A stretch of 64,000 nt of DNA from Todiramphus chloris collaris. Taxonomy: Eukaryota > Chordata > Aves > Coraciiformes > Alcedinidae. Position numbers and translations under genes: made by a program. Shown one piece after another: positions 34,620 to 47,800 of this stretch. The notes under the pieces are model-generated. The model did not search any database. It saw only the letters and a program-made list of their open reading frames with translations, and had not been told where the DNA came from. The stretch lies in assembly GCA_025345505.1 (NCBI GenBank), contig JANVCC010000077.1:6219494-6283493 (forward strand), given 5' to 3'. Every line of letters starts with the position of its first letter. The stretch's first letter is position 1.

Positions 34620-36353
34620 AGCAACTTAGTATGTGCAGAGAATGACTTGTCAACTCATTTATGCGTTGACTGCATTTTACTCTGGACAGGAAGATTTACA
34701 GCGTGAGTGGAAAACTTCCTTTAAAAAAAAAATTGTGAAAACTGGGGCACGTTGCAGCCAGCTCTGGTTGTGACAAATCCTCTCTTTCCTTTGGGTTCCC
34801 GTGCTACTGACAGCTAAATTTGTTTTTCACTACCCTTCTCCCCACCCAGCAATCTTTTTTCTTTTTTTATTTAAAGTAAATGACATGTGATTTGGCAAAA
34901 GACAAATACCATGTGAGCTGCAGTAATGTCGCCCCTCTGTGTGAGGTGATCCTCGCTGGGAGTGGAAGACCAGGGCTCGTGACACTAATTTTAAAACAGT
35001 TCTGTTCAACCTGATCATCCCACTGAACAGGGCTTATGCACTATACAGGTCACATGGGGGAAAGCTTAGGTAGCCCTAATTAGTCCAGAGTCCTTGTGCT
35101 GGCCATAGGGTTTACCTCCTGGGTAGATTGAGCCTGGTTTTGCCATTTTTTTTGGTTATTTTTTGATGCACTGAGCCCTTGCAGCATGGCCTGCTCTCAG
35201 CGCCGAGCATCGAGCATCCAGCATCCACCCAACGTAGCAATCAATGCCTGCAGGCGCTGCAGGATGGACCAGAACTTACATCCGAGAATTCTTATGAAAT
35301 GGTTGATTTGTTTGGGATTTTTAAACTAAGTAGGGATTTAAGCTTTGTAATTTCCAGGAGTCTCGCAAGCGAGCATCGCCATAGCCCCAGTCATCTTGGG
35401 AAATCTCAGCTATAGTAATGCCTACAGTGGCACTCGAGGGTGATGGCATGCAAAGGTCTGAGAGCAGGCTTGTTTCCTGCCGCCACGCCGCTGTACTGCT
35501 CGGGTGATGCCCTTTTTGGTCGATCTTGACGGACTCTGCAGGAAGGGTAAGTATTCTTCCCTACGTGGGAAAACAGGTGAAGTGCTTCTCTTCAGAGACC
35601 TGGGAATGGGGCCGATTTGGGAAGCCCTGCCCTGCTGCTGGCACCGTGCTGTCCCTTGCTGCGTGGGGTTCGATAAAACCAGAACTGGCTGCAAAGCACG
35701 TGTCTGTTGGCTGCAGAAGGAACTTGCTTTGTAGAGGGGCTGGGAGGTAACTGGATGAAGTACTAAATAATGTTTAAACAGAATATATAGTACTTCAAAT
35801 TGTTTTAAAATATGTAAGTATTGCTTCATGTTCCCTATTAGAAGGATTAAGTCACGGTGAATTTTTTACCAGGCTCCATTTATTTCCCTTGATCCAAGTC
35901 TGTCGTGGTCTAACACAACACTCGCCTTGACTTTGGTGGAATGTGTCCCCACATCACCCACGACGGGTGTGTGGGTGGGACAGGACTCTGTGATGGGGAA
36001 AAGGATGTTGCTGGGAAGCTTTTGTGGAAGATGCCAAGTCTTGTGGTTGTCGGTAGCCAGAAAATTGAACATGATACTCAGATTGCTCTCCTGCTATTTA
36101 ATGTTTCTAGGGAAATTTTTTTTCTTTCTTTCTCCTAAATGTTTTGACTCTTGCTAGAGCATGGCCATCCATCAGCCAGACACATGTGCTGCATCTCTGC
36201 TGGGGATAACTGCTCTCTTCTAATGTAAAACGTAGTGCTCCAGAGAGATGCTTGAATGCCATGATTCAAAGGAGACACCGTCAAGGTATGATTCATATAT
36301 TCAGCCAAACAGCGTGTTCTTTGCTCGCTGCTTTATTAGCAAGCCTTTAGAAA

Positions 36354-36383
36354 GCTTGTGAGTGCTTGTGAGAACTTGTGAGT
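36354..36383 (+). repeat. Short imperfect tandem repeat
   Basis: Three consecutive units related to CTTGTGAGTG (GCTTGTGAGT, GCTTGTGAGA, ACTTGTGAGT). Confidence 0.7.
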
Positions 36384-37079
36384 GGCAGGTGACTCGTGCT
36401 GGGAACTCTCCTTTGCTGCAGAGAACAATTGTGCATTCCTAGGGAAGCAACTGCTTGGGTTTCCTGGAGGTTGTGCATTGGCTGTGTCCCTTGATAGGCT
36501 TGTGCCTTGAGGTTTGCCTTCAAATTCCCCTTGCTTAAAAGACCTGAGCTGGGTCCTGGGAGAAAATTACCATTGCTTCTATGTATTCCCTTTGTGCCCA
36601 AGGACCCCATGAGAGCAGGTATGCTGGAAACATGGTTGAACCTACAGGGGTACAGCCTGATCGCCCAATTCACCCCCCAGAGCCACACAAATGAGAGCAA
36701 CCTCCCGAGCAGGGTGGCAACAAAGGGGCACACTCTGTCCCTGTACGGGGCTGCTGCAGGACAGCACGGGGCCCTGCATACAATAGGTAATTCACTGGAA
36801 CTACTGCTTCCATCTGTTTTCATGGGATAAGGCAAGGAAGCAAGTCACTGCATTGCGTGTTCAGGAGACGTTTATTTTCTATTAGTTTTGTAAATCTCAT
36901 TTTTCACTTAGTGTAAGGAATCTTAAAAAGTTTAAGCAATTGCTGACTCAATAAGGCGGTGCCACATGGTTTTAAGCTTTGCTTAGAAGAAAAAAAAGGG
37001 GAGGGAGAGGCAGGGGGAAAAGGAGCAATCTTTAGAGTCCTGTTCATTGCATTAGACTATAAAAAGATGTGTAGAGAGG

Positions 37080-37109
37080 TGGTTGTACATGGTTGTACAT
37101 GGTTGTACA
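37080..37109 (+). repeat. Three-copy 10-bp tandem repeat
   Basis: The unit TGGTTGTACA is repeated three times without mismatch. Confidence 0.95.
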
Positions 37110-37360
37110 GGCCATTGCAACAATCATGAAGCCAAACAATAACGGTAAAAAAAAATGTACGTGTGTCAGTGGTGCCCAGTTGTGTCTGGCATACTCATGG
37201 GAGTGCTTTACCACCTAAACCTCTGGGTAAAGGTTGTGGACGCTGTTTTGGGAGACACGTTCAAGTACAGGACTAGTATTGAGCTTCAGTGGTCTTTGTT
37301 GGACAGGAAGGCTAAAGCTCCTGGATCCTTAAAACTCTGAATACACAAATTTGCTCAGAG

Positions 37361-37380
37361 AATGTAACAATTGTTACATT
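37361..37380. repeat. Perfect 20-bp palindrome
   Basis: AATGTAACAATTGTTACATT is its own reverse complement. Its centre ACAATTGT consists of two head-to-head SOX/HMG-type half sites (ACAAT/ATTGT). Confidence 0.9.
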
Positions 37381-40300
37381 ATTAACAACAAAAAAAGGTA
37401 GGCAGGGACTTCAGCATTCATTTTGAGATGCTGTCGGAAAACAACTTGAGACCTCTAAGGCACATCAGCTACAAGCTGAATGCATCCCAATCACCCATCG
37501 CTGTCAATAATGTCACCAGCCTGTTTTAAGGACTCTGAGGACAGGAGTCTGCCAGCCCCTGGACTGATTTTCCTCAGGGATCAATCCAAAATATTCACTC
37601 ATGACTTGCATCCATGTCCTAGGAGTTGCTCTTTCTCTGAGATTGGAAATGCATTTAATTTGGGGTGGGAGGGTGTTAGCCTGGACCTCTAAGGCAGTAG
37701 AGATCATGAAGTTATGCTGTCTGTCCATCTGTTTGACCCTCTCCTGATAATTCTTGAATCCTCTGGCATTTCGACCTAGATTTGACAGCGGCAGTCAAAC
37801 TCTTGGAGATGATAAAGTCCCTCTGAGTTCCAGGGAAATCTCTGCCGGCACTGAGAGGAGAGGCTTTCCAGATCCGCTGCTGAAGAACAGGCAGGGAGAG
37901 CTCAGCTGTTATCCATTCTCTCTGGCAGCGTCCAGATGGCCAATTATCACACGTCTACTTCTGGACCAGCATCTGCGCTCTCCTGCCCAGCTGGCAGGCC
38001 AAGAAGATTAGGTAGGAGACATGGAGAGCATTGGGGTGTTGGAGGGAATGAGGAACATGGGAGAGAGTTAAGGGTATAGGGAAAACTGGAAATACTGCAG
38101 CTGCAATATGTAATATTATGTAAGACTGCAGCAGGGATGCAAGAGGAGGGGAAGGACGATGGGGAGATAGCAGACACATCTGGAGGACACCAGGCCTTGC
38201 TAGCGTTACCGCTCATGGAGCAAAGCTGCTCTGGAAGAGTAGATGCCATGGTGTTACCAGCTCCTTCTCTCCTTCCTTCCAGTTATTTGCCTGCACCAAC
38301 TCACCCAGGAGCACAGCCCCATTTGGGAGGTACCTGCTGGCAGGAGCTCTGGCTGAGTGGGCTGCGATGTGCTGGCCTGGTCCCCCTCCAGAAAGGTCTG
38401 CAGAGTGGGAAAGGCTCAGGGTGTTTCCGCAGTCCCATAGCATGGTGAGGAGCAGAGTTGAGTGTGCGTGGCAAGATGGTTTTGTTTATTTTTCAGTTTT
38501 TTTTTTTAAAAAAAAAAAAAAAAGAGGAAAAAATATATTATCTTCTTTGCAAACAAGCCCCTTTGTAGTAGCTTGCTCCCAGGTATGAGCAAACACCTTG
38601 GTTCTAATCTTCCTCAGAAAATGTCTTCTTTGCTCCTTTATTTTGTGTTCCCTTTTGAATATGCTGCTGGAGTATTTTTGAATCTAGCTATATCTTTTTA
38701 ATCTGTTCCCCGCACCCTTTCCCAGCCCCCGCTGCCTCTCTGCCTGCTCCTCCTCCAAACTTATATAATGGCACATTATACAAAATAGCTAAGCAGGTGG
38801 TATTTTTAAAGACAGTGAGTGAGCATTTTTTTGGCCTAAATTTGGAATGAAACAGATGGATTTTAAGACTCTGCTTTTTCTATGAATAGTAACCGTTGTT
38901 CTCCACTGCCTTAAACACCAGTTTCAAGACCACCTCCAGCAACCAATCAGCACTCCGTTATTTAATTATTACAAAATTCTTAGCTCTGTCTGCTGCTGCA
39001 TGGGCAAGTGGGGGGCACTGGATCAACTTCTGGAGCCAGGCAGACTTGCCAACAATAATTTTCCTTTTCCCAGAGGGATGAGGGGGCCTGGAGCGGGTTC
39101 CAAGTTCCTCCGAAACTGGCTGTGCAGTTTGGGCTCCCTGACAGAGTGCTTGAAAAGGGTTATAGAAAGGCAGATAAATGCACTTCTTGTTGCGAGCTTC
39201 CCTGACAAGCCAGGCCTCCAGAACAGTGATCTCATTCCTGCCTCATTATTAGTGGTGCCAGATTTTTTCCATTAACAGGTAATTGAGTCGAAACTAAAAT
39301 AAGCAAAGTTTGTTTTATCCAATGCATTTTCTTGCTTGCTTGTGAAAGAAAAACACTTTAGAGAGGGGTTTGCTTTTAATGTTCATGGAAATGTATTTAC
39401 ATCTTAGAGATTCCTCTCTGCTCTAGTGTAATTAACCTGACTGGTCTTTTTGTTATCGTTGTTTTGATTTTTAAAGCAAAGACATTGGCGAGGCTTAATT
39501 CTTTCTTTTAATGGTTTTAATTCCCCGGGGACCAGCAGGGTTGAAATCTCTTGTTCTGTGCATGGCCACAAGCACTACCCTGCTCCCGTGTGTGTGCATT
39601 TGTGTTGTGTGATTGTCTTCACCCATGGCCCCAGAGGGCAAGCAGAAGAAGGAACCCAATGGGGTGATTCTGGGCACCACTTCCCAGTTCACAACAAGTT
39701 TTCCCTTTCAGAGAGAATGTCCATGGGGACCGTGCTGGGACCAGACAGGGTCTTCTCGCCTGATCGAGCAGGGAAACAAAGTGGCTGCCTGTGAAATGCT
39801 CGTGGTCTTGCTGAAGATCATTCTTTGTTTCTAATCTCTGCGGTTATGAGGGCAGAAGGGAAAAGTGTAAAGTTGGGGCTACGCATCCTTCTGCTGAGAT
39901 GCCATTGCTCGTAGAGGACAGGAATTTCCTACCTGTCCAGGTGTGTCTGTGTGAAGGGATTGCCATGCTGTCTGCCCCTGAGCCGAGGCAGTGCCAGTAC
40001 CAAGAAAACCTGAGCAATTCTTCAGCCAGCAGCTGCAGGCTTCCCTGTGCAGGCAGTGGGCCACCACGTCCCTCTCCCCAGTGGCAGGAGAGCTGGTCCT
40101 GCCCTGGGTGAAAGGCAAAGCCCTCAAGAACAGCATGTAAAATGCTGCAAGCCCTTGGGAACGAGAATGTCCTGCAGAGCAGTTACTACCAGCAGGGATG
40201 TGTTCCCATGTTCTGAGGCATCTCTCTGATGCCTCCTAATCATCTGGTGCTGGGCTGCTCTGGGGGACTCTGGGCCACCCTACACATCAAGCAGTGAATT

Positions 40301-41283
40301 CCCTCTAAAATCCAAGGGACTGATGCCCAGAAGACCTGTTTTCTGACCTAGCCTGGGCATCTGAGACAAGTCCTTGTGAGGTCTGACAAAACAGGTGCCT
40401 CTTGTTTGTGTACCCCACCTGTGTCCTGAAACAAGCAAAACCCTCAGAGACCTTGCATCATTTCAGCTACAAGTTCAACAGGAAATGGTTAAAGATGCTG
40501 AAAAGCAGACAAGTCTCATGTTTGTGGCTTTGCTCTTACGCTTCTGTTTTGGGCTATCCATGGAGGAAGGCATCTGCCCACTTTACCCTTGTGAAAGAGG
40601 CCACATTCTCCAGCACCATGAGGACTTGAGCACTTTGCCCACGGACTGACATCCTTGTGTCAACCGTGTTTCTGCGGGACCTCTTCTCCAGCCCATTGCA
40701 GTGGAGGTGGTGGGAGGTCGATCCAGGAGCACGTGGGGAGCAGGCTGTGGGCTGGGGGCTGCATCCTGTGCCGCTGCAGCTGGGAGCCTGCAGCAGGGCA
40801 GGGATGCAGGCACCGCAGAAGTGCTGAGCGTGGCAGCCCTGCCTGCCCGCTGAGTGCTGCCTCTGCCTCGTGTCCCCCGGGCTCTGAGAGGCCAATTACT
40901 GATTCACGGAGCCTGTTTCAGCACAAACGGGACCTTCAAAGAGTTGGGAATATTTCTGGGTTTGTTTTCTTTTCTTTTTTTTTTTTTTTTAATGCCCTCC
41001 TAAAAAAATAGAAGCAGAAAGACCCATACTTTAAGGTCAAGTACATAATTGTTTCTAACAGGATTTTCAAACATTGTCTCTTCCTCTGGGCAGGTATGGC
41101 TGGGTCAATTACCCTGACTACCCAATGACAGAAGTGAGATACAATAACCCCCACCTGCACTTGAACACATCCTCTCTAAAGCAGAATTTAAAGGACTCTT
41201 TCTTTTGTTTAACTTTGGGAGGTTATCTGGATGGAGAATTTAGCTGTTGTTCATCTCATGGAGGTCTAATGCTGAGATTTCTC

Positions 41284-41809
41284 TGGCAGCGAAGCCTTTG
41301 CATCCAGTTCTGGAGCCCCTGTTACAGGAAGGATATGGATGTGCTGGGACCTGTCCAGAGAAGGGCCACGAGGATGATCAGAGGGCTGGAGCACCTCTCC
41401 TGTGGGGACAGACTGAGAGAGTTGGGGCTGTTCAGTCTGGAGAAGAGAAGACTCCGAGGAGACCTTATTGTGGCCTTCCAGTATCTGAAGGGGGCCTGCA
41501 AGAAAGCTGGGGAGGGACTTTTTAGGATGTCAGGCAGTGGTAGGACTAGAGGGAATGGATCAAAACCAGAGGTGGGTAGATTCAGATTAGACATCAGGAA
41601 GAATTTCTTCCCCATGAGGGTGGTGAGACACTGGAACAGGTTGCCCAGAGAGGCTGTGGAAACCTCATCCCTGGAAGTGTTTTAAGGCTAATCTGGATGG
41701 GGTTCTGAGCAACCTCCTCTAGTGCAAGGTGTCCCTGCCCACGGCAGGGGGGTTGTAACTAGATGATCTTTAGGGTGCCTTCCAACCCTGACAATTCTAT
41801 GATTCTATA
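41284..41809 (+). mobile_element. CR1 LINE fragment, 5'-truncated, plus orientation
   Basis: The 3' end of an avian chicken-repeat-1 non-LTR retrotransposon. It begins within the last part of ORF2 and keeps the typical DNA order: GCATCCAGTTCTGGAGCCCC, a GTCCAGAGAAGGGCCACGAG block, the GAGAGAGTTGGGGCTGTTCA block, then AACTAGATGATCTTTAGG and a terminal ATTCTATGATTCTAT. The reading frame over 41,290-41,685 still shows the ORF2 C-terminal signature ([20 protein letters not shown], then [14 protein letters not shown]) before a stop. About 526 bp remain, with no 5' part, as is usual for CR1. It is probably immobile. Confidence 0.95.
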
Positions 41810-44800
41810 AATCAGGTGGGTGACATGGGCACTGTGGTCCTGCAGTGGCCCTTGTCTGGGCTGAGGTGTAGAGTCCATGTGGGGAAGATGTGGTATGTAC
41901 AAAGGAGCATATCAAAAAATGCCTGTTAATGGCTGAAATGAAACAAGATGCTGAAGTTGCATCCCTAGGAGTCTGGGATATTCATTAACCAAGTCCCTCA
42001 GTTTACCTGTCTCTAAAATGTCTGAAAAAAGATGTAGTCATGAGGCTTGTACATCTCTTACTCTCTGTAATAAGCACACTTAGGAGCTGCACAGCAAAAT
42101 CAGGGTTGTCGCAACAGTGGGAGATGAAATTCCTTCTCCAGTCACTCATCACAACATATTTGCTTCTCACTGGATTTTCTGGGGTACTCTTTGTTGTACC
42201 AATAATGTGTTCTAGCTCCCCGTGTTTACTGCAAGAATTCTCCTGAAGCCAAGCCAAGTGGCTTGCTTTTATAAACTTCTCCTCCTCTGCATCATGAGGG
42301 CTGACAAAGAACTTGGATTAGAAAAAATCCATTGAACATATTGGCTCCACCTCAAATTGGTTCATTTTGAGAGATGATATTTTTCATTTCCCTACCCTCT
42401 TTGCATTTTTTAAGTGATTTTAAACTAACAGACATCACTCAGGTGCAGGCGATACACAGATAAGGAAGATTTATGAATCTGTTCCTTTGTAAAGCCTTCT
42501 GTTTAGTCAGAAACCACCCACAGCTTGGACAACGGTACAGACCTCTTTGAACTCTGTTCTTTCTTCAGACAGTCTTCGGACTACTCAGACCTGGATGAAT
42601 GAGCTGAGGGATGTGACAGCTGCCCTGCCTCCTTCTTCCTTCAGATCCTTTCTGTTCCATTCAGACTTTACAGTGTTCATCACTGATGCATCTCAGGTTC
42701 CTTCCAAGAGACACCAGATTTACCTGTTCTGCATTTCATGTGTATGTCATAGTAGCATCAGCTCCACATCACATGTTTGTAACCCGACCCAAAGGACCAT
42801 TTTTGGGTTGAGTTTCACATTTTGAGAGTATTTGTTCAAGAAAGGCATCTATAGGCAGTGAATATAATGGTGAGACAAACTACTTCAGGTCAGCCAATAC
42901 CAACAAGACGTGGCCTAGTTGAGCAGACCTAGCGATGTGGAAGGGGACATGAGGACTGGTTGTACAATATCAAGGACTTTAATAACCTAATAGGTTCAGT
43001 CAAGATCTTCAACTTGGGTATTAACAACCTTGAACTTGGTACTCACTTGCATCTTTTTTTCTTTTCTGGGATAAAATGCCGAAGATTTCCACTGGTAACT
43101 CATGGCCTTGGGTATCCATTTGATGGCCCATTTGATGAAGAAAGCTGGATTCCTTTCATTCCCGGGAGAAAGGAGTATGTGTAAATTGTCTCAACTTCGA
43201 CTCTAAAACTGAAGCCAGAATAGTCAGTAGCTACTACTAAAAAATCTACAGTGAATTTAATTTAATCCATGAGATACATTTAGCACACCTTTGGTACTGC
43301 ATAAAATAATGTTTTTCATGTTAGAGAAGGCAAAAGGAAAAGGAGTATAAATAATTCTTTATCTTAGTAACATTTAAATATGCTCAAGTTTTACTGTTCC
43401 ATATGAGTCCTTTGGATTTGGTCTAACTTAAAAATCATATTTACCCAATCTTAAATATTTTGAGGGCATTTCCCCCCCTGAATATACCTGTCTTTTTTAG
43501 TGGTGATGTTCTGGCTAGTTTTCTTTACCCTAACAGAGGTGACTCTGCAGCACATTTCTTTTGACAAAAAACCACACAAAACCAACACGGACCAGTTAAC
43601 ACAGGTGACATCTTTAAACTTGAATACATTTTTTCACTATAAACGCCACCAGTCAACTTTCGTGTAGGTAGGTTTCCATTGTTAGTTGTCAAAGTCTTCT
43701 TGAGTGGATTTCCCACTGTGTCACTTTTGTGTGAGTCAAATCAAGATTATAGGTAACAGAGAAGAAAAAGAAAAAGAAGAGAAGGTTAGACCCTCATTTT
43801 AGAGTTTAAGAAAAATCTACCAGCAGGTTGCAGTTCGAGTTGGTAATATACATGAAAGGGGGAGTCCAAGCCGTGTCACAGGTATCACTATATCAGGCTT
43901 TCAGGAAAAAGCATACAAAACACATATTGTAGTGGTCACACACAGAGACATAAATTTAGGAACAAGATCTGCCTTAGCTTGAACATAGTCAGCTCTGATA
44001 ATAAGGAACAATGGACTGAAGCTATTATGAAACGAAACCCAGGTGCCTGAATGGAGGGAGCTTTTAGTTGAGTTCTCCTGGAATAAAAAAAAAAGTCCAA
44101 CTTTTTCACAGATGTGTGTTGTCCTAATTTTTCTCTGTTCTTGCTTTAGAAGACAGCTGATTTTATTTGGGATTTGATTAATGAATATGATTAAGGTGTT
44201 CCACACTGAAATTTTCTGGAGTAACATTTAAATTTTTTTTTTTTCATTTGTTTTGTCTTTTCTGTCTTAAATTGTTTCCTTTTCATAGGGATTTTGGCTG
44301 TGCAAAGAAAACACACTAAAGCATTCCCTGTATCACATCCATGAGTAGCCAGAATATGATTTCAGATACTTTGTAATAATTTAGGTAGTTTCTAGACTTA
44401 CATGAATGGTGCAAAAATATCTCTAGAAGTGTGATGTTTGCCAATTTGCTTTGTGAGATTGTCAGAAACATCCTTAAGGAAGTGAATATGTAAGCCTAGG
44501 CAAAAGCTTGATTTACAGCAAAAATCATTTGTTTGACACTTTGTCTTGACCTGTATGGGATGTCAAGAGACTACTGAGACATGTCTAAGAAAGCTGGAGG
44601 ACTGGCAAAGCAGAAACCTTCAGTGGAATTTGAAGAGTCCTATAACATAAGGCAAAGCCCAGGTTGTCAGAGGTATCTGATGGTGTTAGACCTCCAGCTG
44701 TGGAATTTACAGGTAAGTTTGACTTTTTCTCCCAAAAAGATTATGGGTACATTCTAGGTTTGAGACATATGTGCGTAGTCTTTGGCCATAAAGACTTTTT

Positions 44801-47800
44801 TTCTTTGCTGTGGTAATTGTCTCACATGCTATCCAGTTTTATTATTGCTAGGAGTAAAACAGCTTAATATGGGAAATTTGTCTTTTATTTTTTGTCTTAA
44901 CCATGGACCACTACCTTCCGATGGAAACCACTGCATCTGATCCTCTTGAAGTAATCATGGTGGGTCCTTACCATGTAGCACTGAACCCCCAGAGTTTTGC
45001 CTAAGGACCTGAACATTATGGGAACCCTCTCAGGGATTCAGCTGTATGGAGTAATGTTCTCTTGACTTGAAGAAGCAACCAAAATATCTGGAGAACAAAT
45101 AAGGTCGAACTAGCCTTCTATTTGGGTCAAATAGGGCTTCCCTCCCCTGCAGAATCAATGACAATTAACTAGATTTGCATCAGAGTTTTAGTCAGTAAAA
45201 GGTTAATAGTATTAAGCATGAATATTTTGGCCTGTTGTGCAAAACATACAAATATTCAAGGGTGTTTGCACTGAGGCTTTTGGCCGGACCTCTATAAAGA
45301 TACAAGCAAGAAGCCAAACATATGTTGTGGTGCTCTAAGCTTTGATTCTTAATCATGTTCTGTGCTTGCGTTCAGAGGTTTGCTTTGGGACCATCTCCAG
45401 CGCGAGAAAATATGACAGAGAAATCAAACACAGAGGTTATGCACAACGGCGCGGTGTGCGTATCTGAAGGGGAGCTTTTGTAAGCACTAACATTATTCTT
45501 CTTTTGACAGTAATCACACATTTTCACTTGGTTTATCTTAACTGGGAATAACCCCTAAGACAGGATGTCTCCGGGCACTTCAGAGAAGTGCTTTTTTTTT
45601 TGAAGGCAAAGGAAATAATGTTAGAGGGCTGTGCCTCACATCTCTTCAACTGTTAACAATCCTATAAATGCCACTGCCGAGTGCAGTGTGTGTCCATGGG
45701 CTCAAGTGTAGCTGCAGCGCCTGGCTCGTAGCGCAGGAATATTCTCTTGATCTAGGAGAATGTTTCCCAGCTTTACTAATACTTGTCTCCCTGACACAGA
45801 GTAAACCAGCTCTGACAGGCCATAGAAGAAGTCCCTGGCTGGACAAGTAAACGAGGCAATATGTCATGGTATGGGAAAAATCAGGTACCAGCTGTCGCAA
45901 AGAGGAAATTCTGAAGGATTCCCAGGAACAAAAAAAAGGATGAAAATTAGGGGTTTGGGATGGGCTTGTGGTTTTTTTTTTTTTTTAAATTGACATTATT
46001 CTCATCCATGACTGTGAAACTTCTCATGAATGCCTTTTGTACTTTCTCAACACTTCACCCTTTTACCCATTCGGTTTACCAGGAAAGAGAGCTTGCTTGT
46101 AAGCTGAACTTTCTTTCCCTCTTTCTATGCAGGAAGGTTCCTCTTCCTTAATTTTGAAATTTCTTATTAACTGTTTAAAATACTGTAATGGAAACAATCA
46201 ATCAGTCTATGGATGGAAGTGTACAAATTAACCAAAAACCCCATAGGCCAATATTAAAATGCATTTCATATCTTTTGGGACTTTTTGCACTTTTGTAATT
46301 TGCTAAGTATAAGTGAATGTACTTCATTGGATAGACAATATCTGATGTATCTGCAAAGGCAAAGCCATGAAGTCAGTGGAAATATTTCAGTAACATGAGG
46401 TCAAGATTCCTGTGGAAACAGAAATGCAGATTTTTTTTCTTCCAATCAGTCTTGCCATCTCTTCTTCCTTACACGTGCAACTTCATTTACCAATGCACGT
46501 TACTGTCCTATGACTGCTGAGGCACGTGGCAGGTGTGAACATCTGATCTATCAGCTGTTGAAGCGAATGGATTTTGATCACAGCTCACTTTGCATTGGGA
46601 TCTAAAAGGTTCTTCCTGAAGAAAATGTCACAAACTATTGGTCAGGAACTTGCAAAGGGAAAATGGAACTGAATTTAGAAAACATCCCTCACCAGCAGAG
46701 AACGTTGAGAGCAAAAGAGCAGCAGCAGGAAGAACATCATCCACTGCTGGCCAAACTGTAAGATAATTAAACCAGAAATAGCATGGGGCAAGAAAGAGGC
46801 CAATTAATTCCATCGGAAGGATGACATCTAGTAGTTCAAGACAAGAAGGAAGCACTGTATAAAGTGGAGATGAGCATGGCAGTCTGCCAATCTATCACAA
46901 TCTTCTTTTATTTAAGATGCTTATTAGTATCTTATATTTCAAATTAAATATTTATAGTTCTGTTAATAGCATGCAGGAAGGGGACCTATTCCAGAGAGCA
47001 GTCTGTACCACTGATGTAAATTAGATCAGTGAAACTTGGGATATTCATGCTTGCAGTCTTGTCGTCATTTGTATTTTGGGGCTGTAGGCTGGGATGGCAG
47101 CTAAGCTACCTTTTAGGCACATTACTCTCCTCTCCATGAATGGGTGTACCTCTTACTTTCCTGCAAAGTGTTTTGTCTGCACCAACTGTTTTGGGCTTCA
47201 ACAAGTCTTTTAAGCGATCCTGTGTTGTAACCTTCGTGGTTGGCAGGCCAGTGTCTTTATTCCCATTCTCCCACATGGAGACTCCTGCAGCTTTTAAAGG
47301 AGTTGCCCAAGGACATGCAGAGAAGCAGTGCCAGCTTTGTGAATATCCAGCCCCACCATTCTTATTAGATTCCATGAAAGATGAGAATAGGCCCTTTGAT
47401 GCTTTCAGTGAGTGCTGAAGCCTTTACCAATGTTGTGAAAGGTCATTAGAGAAGAGCTGGGGGCCCAAATTCAACAGCTACTCATGGGAATGGTCCATGG
47501 GATGTGGAATTAGTCCAGGAGAAAATGTGAAAACAGAAATGATTTATATTGAAATGAGGGTTAAGAAGACAGCAATGACCACTGAAATACACACAACAAT
47601 AACTCTGAACAACCTCTCTCTGGGCACACTCTGCTGTGCCATCTTTTTAACCCTGGAGGAGGTAACTGGGAGGAGAGATTTAGAGCAGATCTGTGGGACT
47701 GATACGACTGAATGAACCTGACTTCTATCTAGGTGCTCCTGGGTTCTCATCAGCCCCTTTCAAGGCATAGGGGAAACCATCCTGCTCCTCTGTGATCTGC

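Larger units (their letters stand above)
32715..34640 (+). other. TCF7L2: TCF7L2 3' UTR (approximate end)
   Basis: The noncoding part of the terminal exon runs from the stop codon to the cleavage area downstream of the last poly(A) signals. It contains very long homopolymers: a T-rich run at 32792-32850, 30 consecutive A at 33125-33154 and 26 T at 33720-33745, plus AT dinucleotide runs near 33066 and 33655. A small CpG-rich TCG-repeat patch is at 32852-32879. The 3' end is inferred from signals, not from transcript data. Confidence 0.8.
34641..41283. other. Intergenic sequence downstream of TCF7L2
   Basis: No coding gene is recognised. Small features are a 10-bp tandem repeat at 37,080, a perfect 20-bp palindrome at 37,361, a T/A homopolymer patch near 38,498-38,524, and a possible noncoding exon-like block at 35,358-35,546. 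Open frames here are short and overlap on several frames without coding character. Confidence 0.75.

Noticed and set aside
36347-36835. 162-codon open frame on the - strand
   Set aside because: No family similarity, overlapped by a + strand frame of similar length, and no splice or poly(A) context.
41074-41685. 203-codon open frame as a host gene
   Set aside because: Its C-terminal two thirds is the CR1 ORF2 remnant; the upstream part is chance extension.
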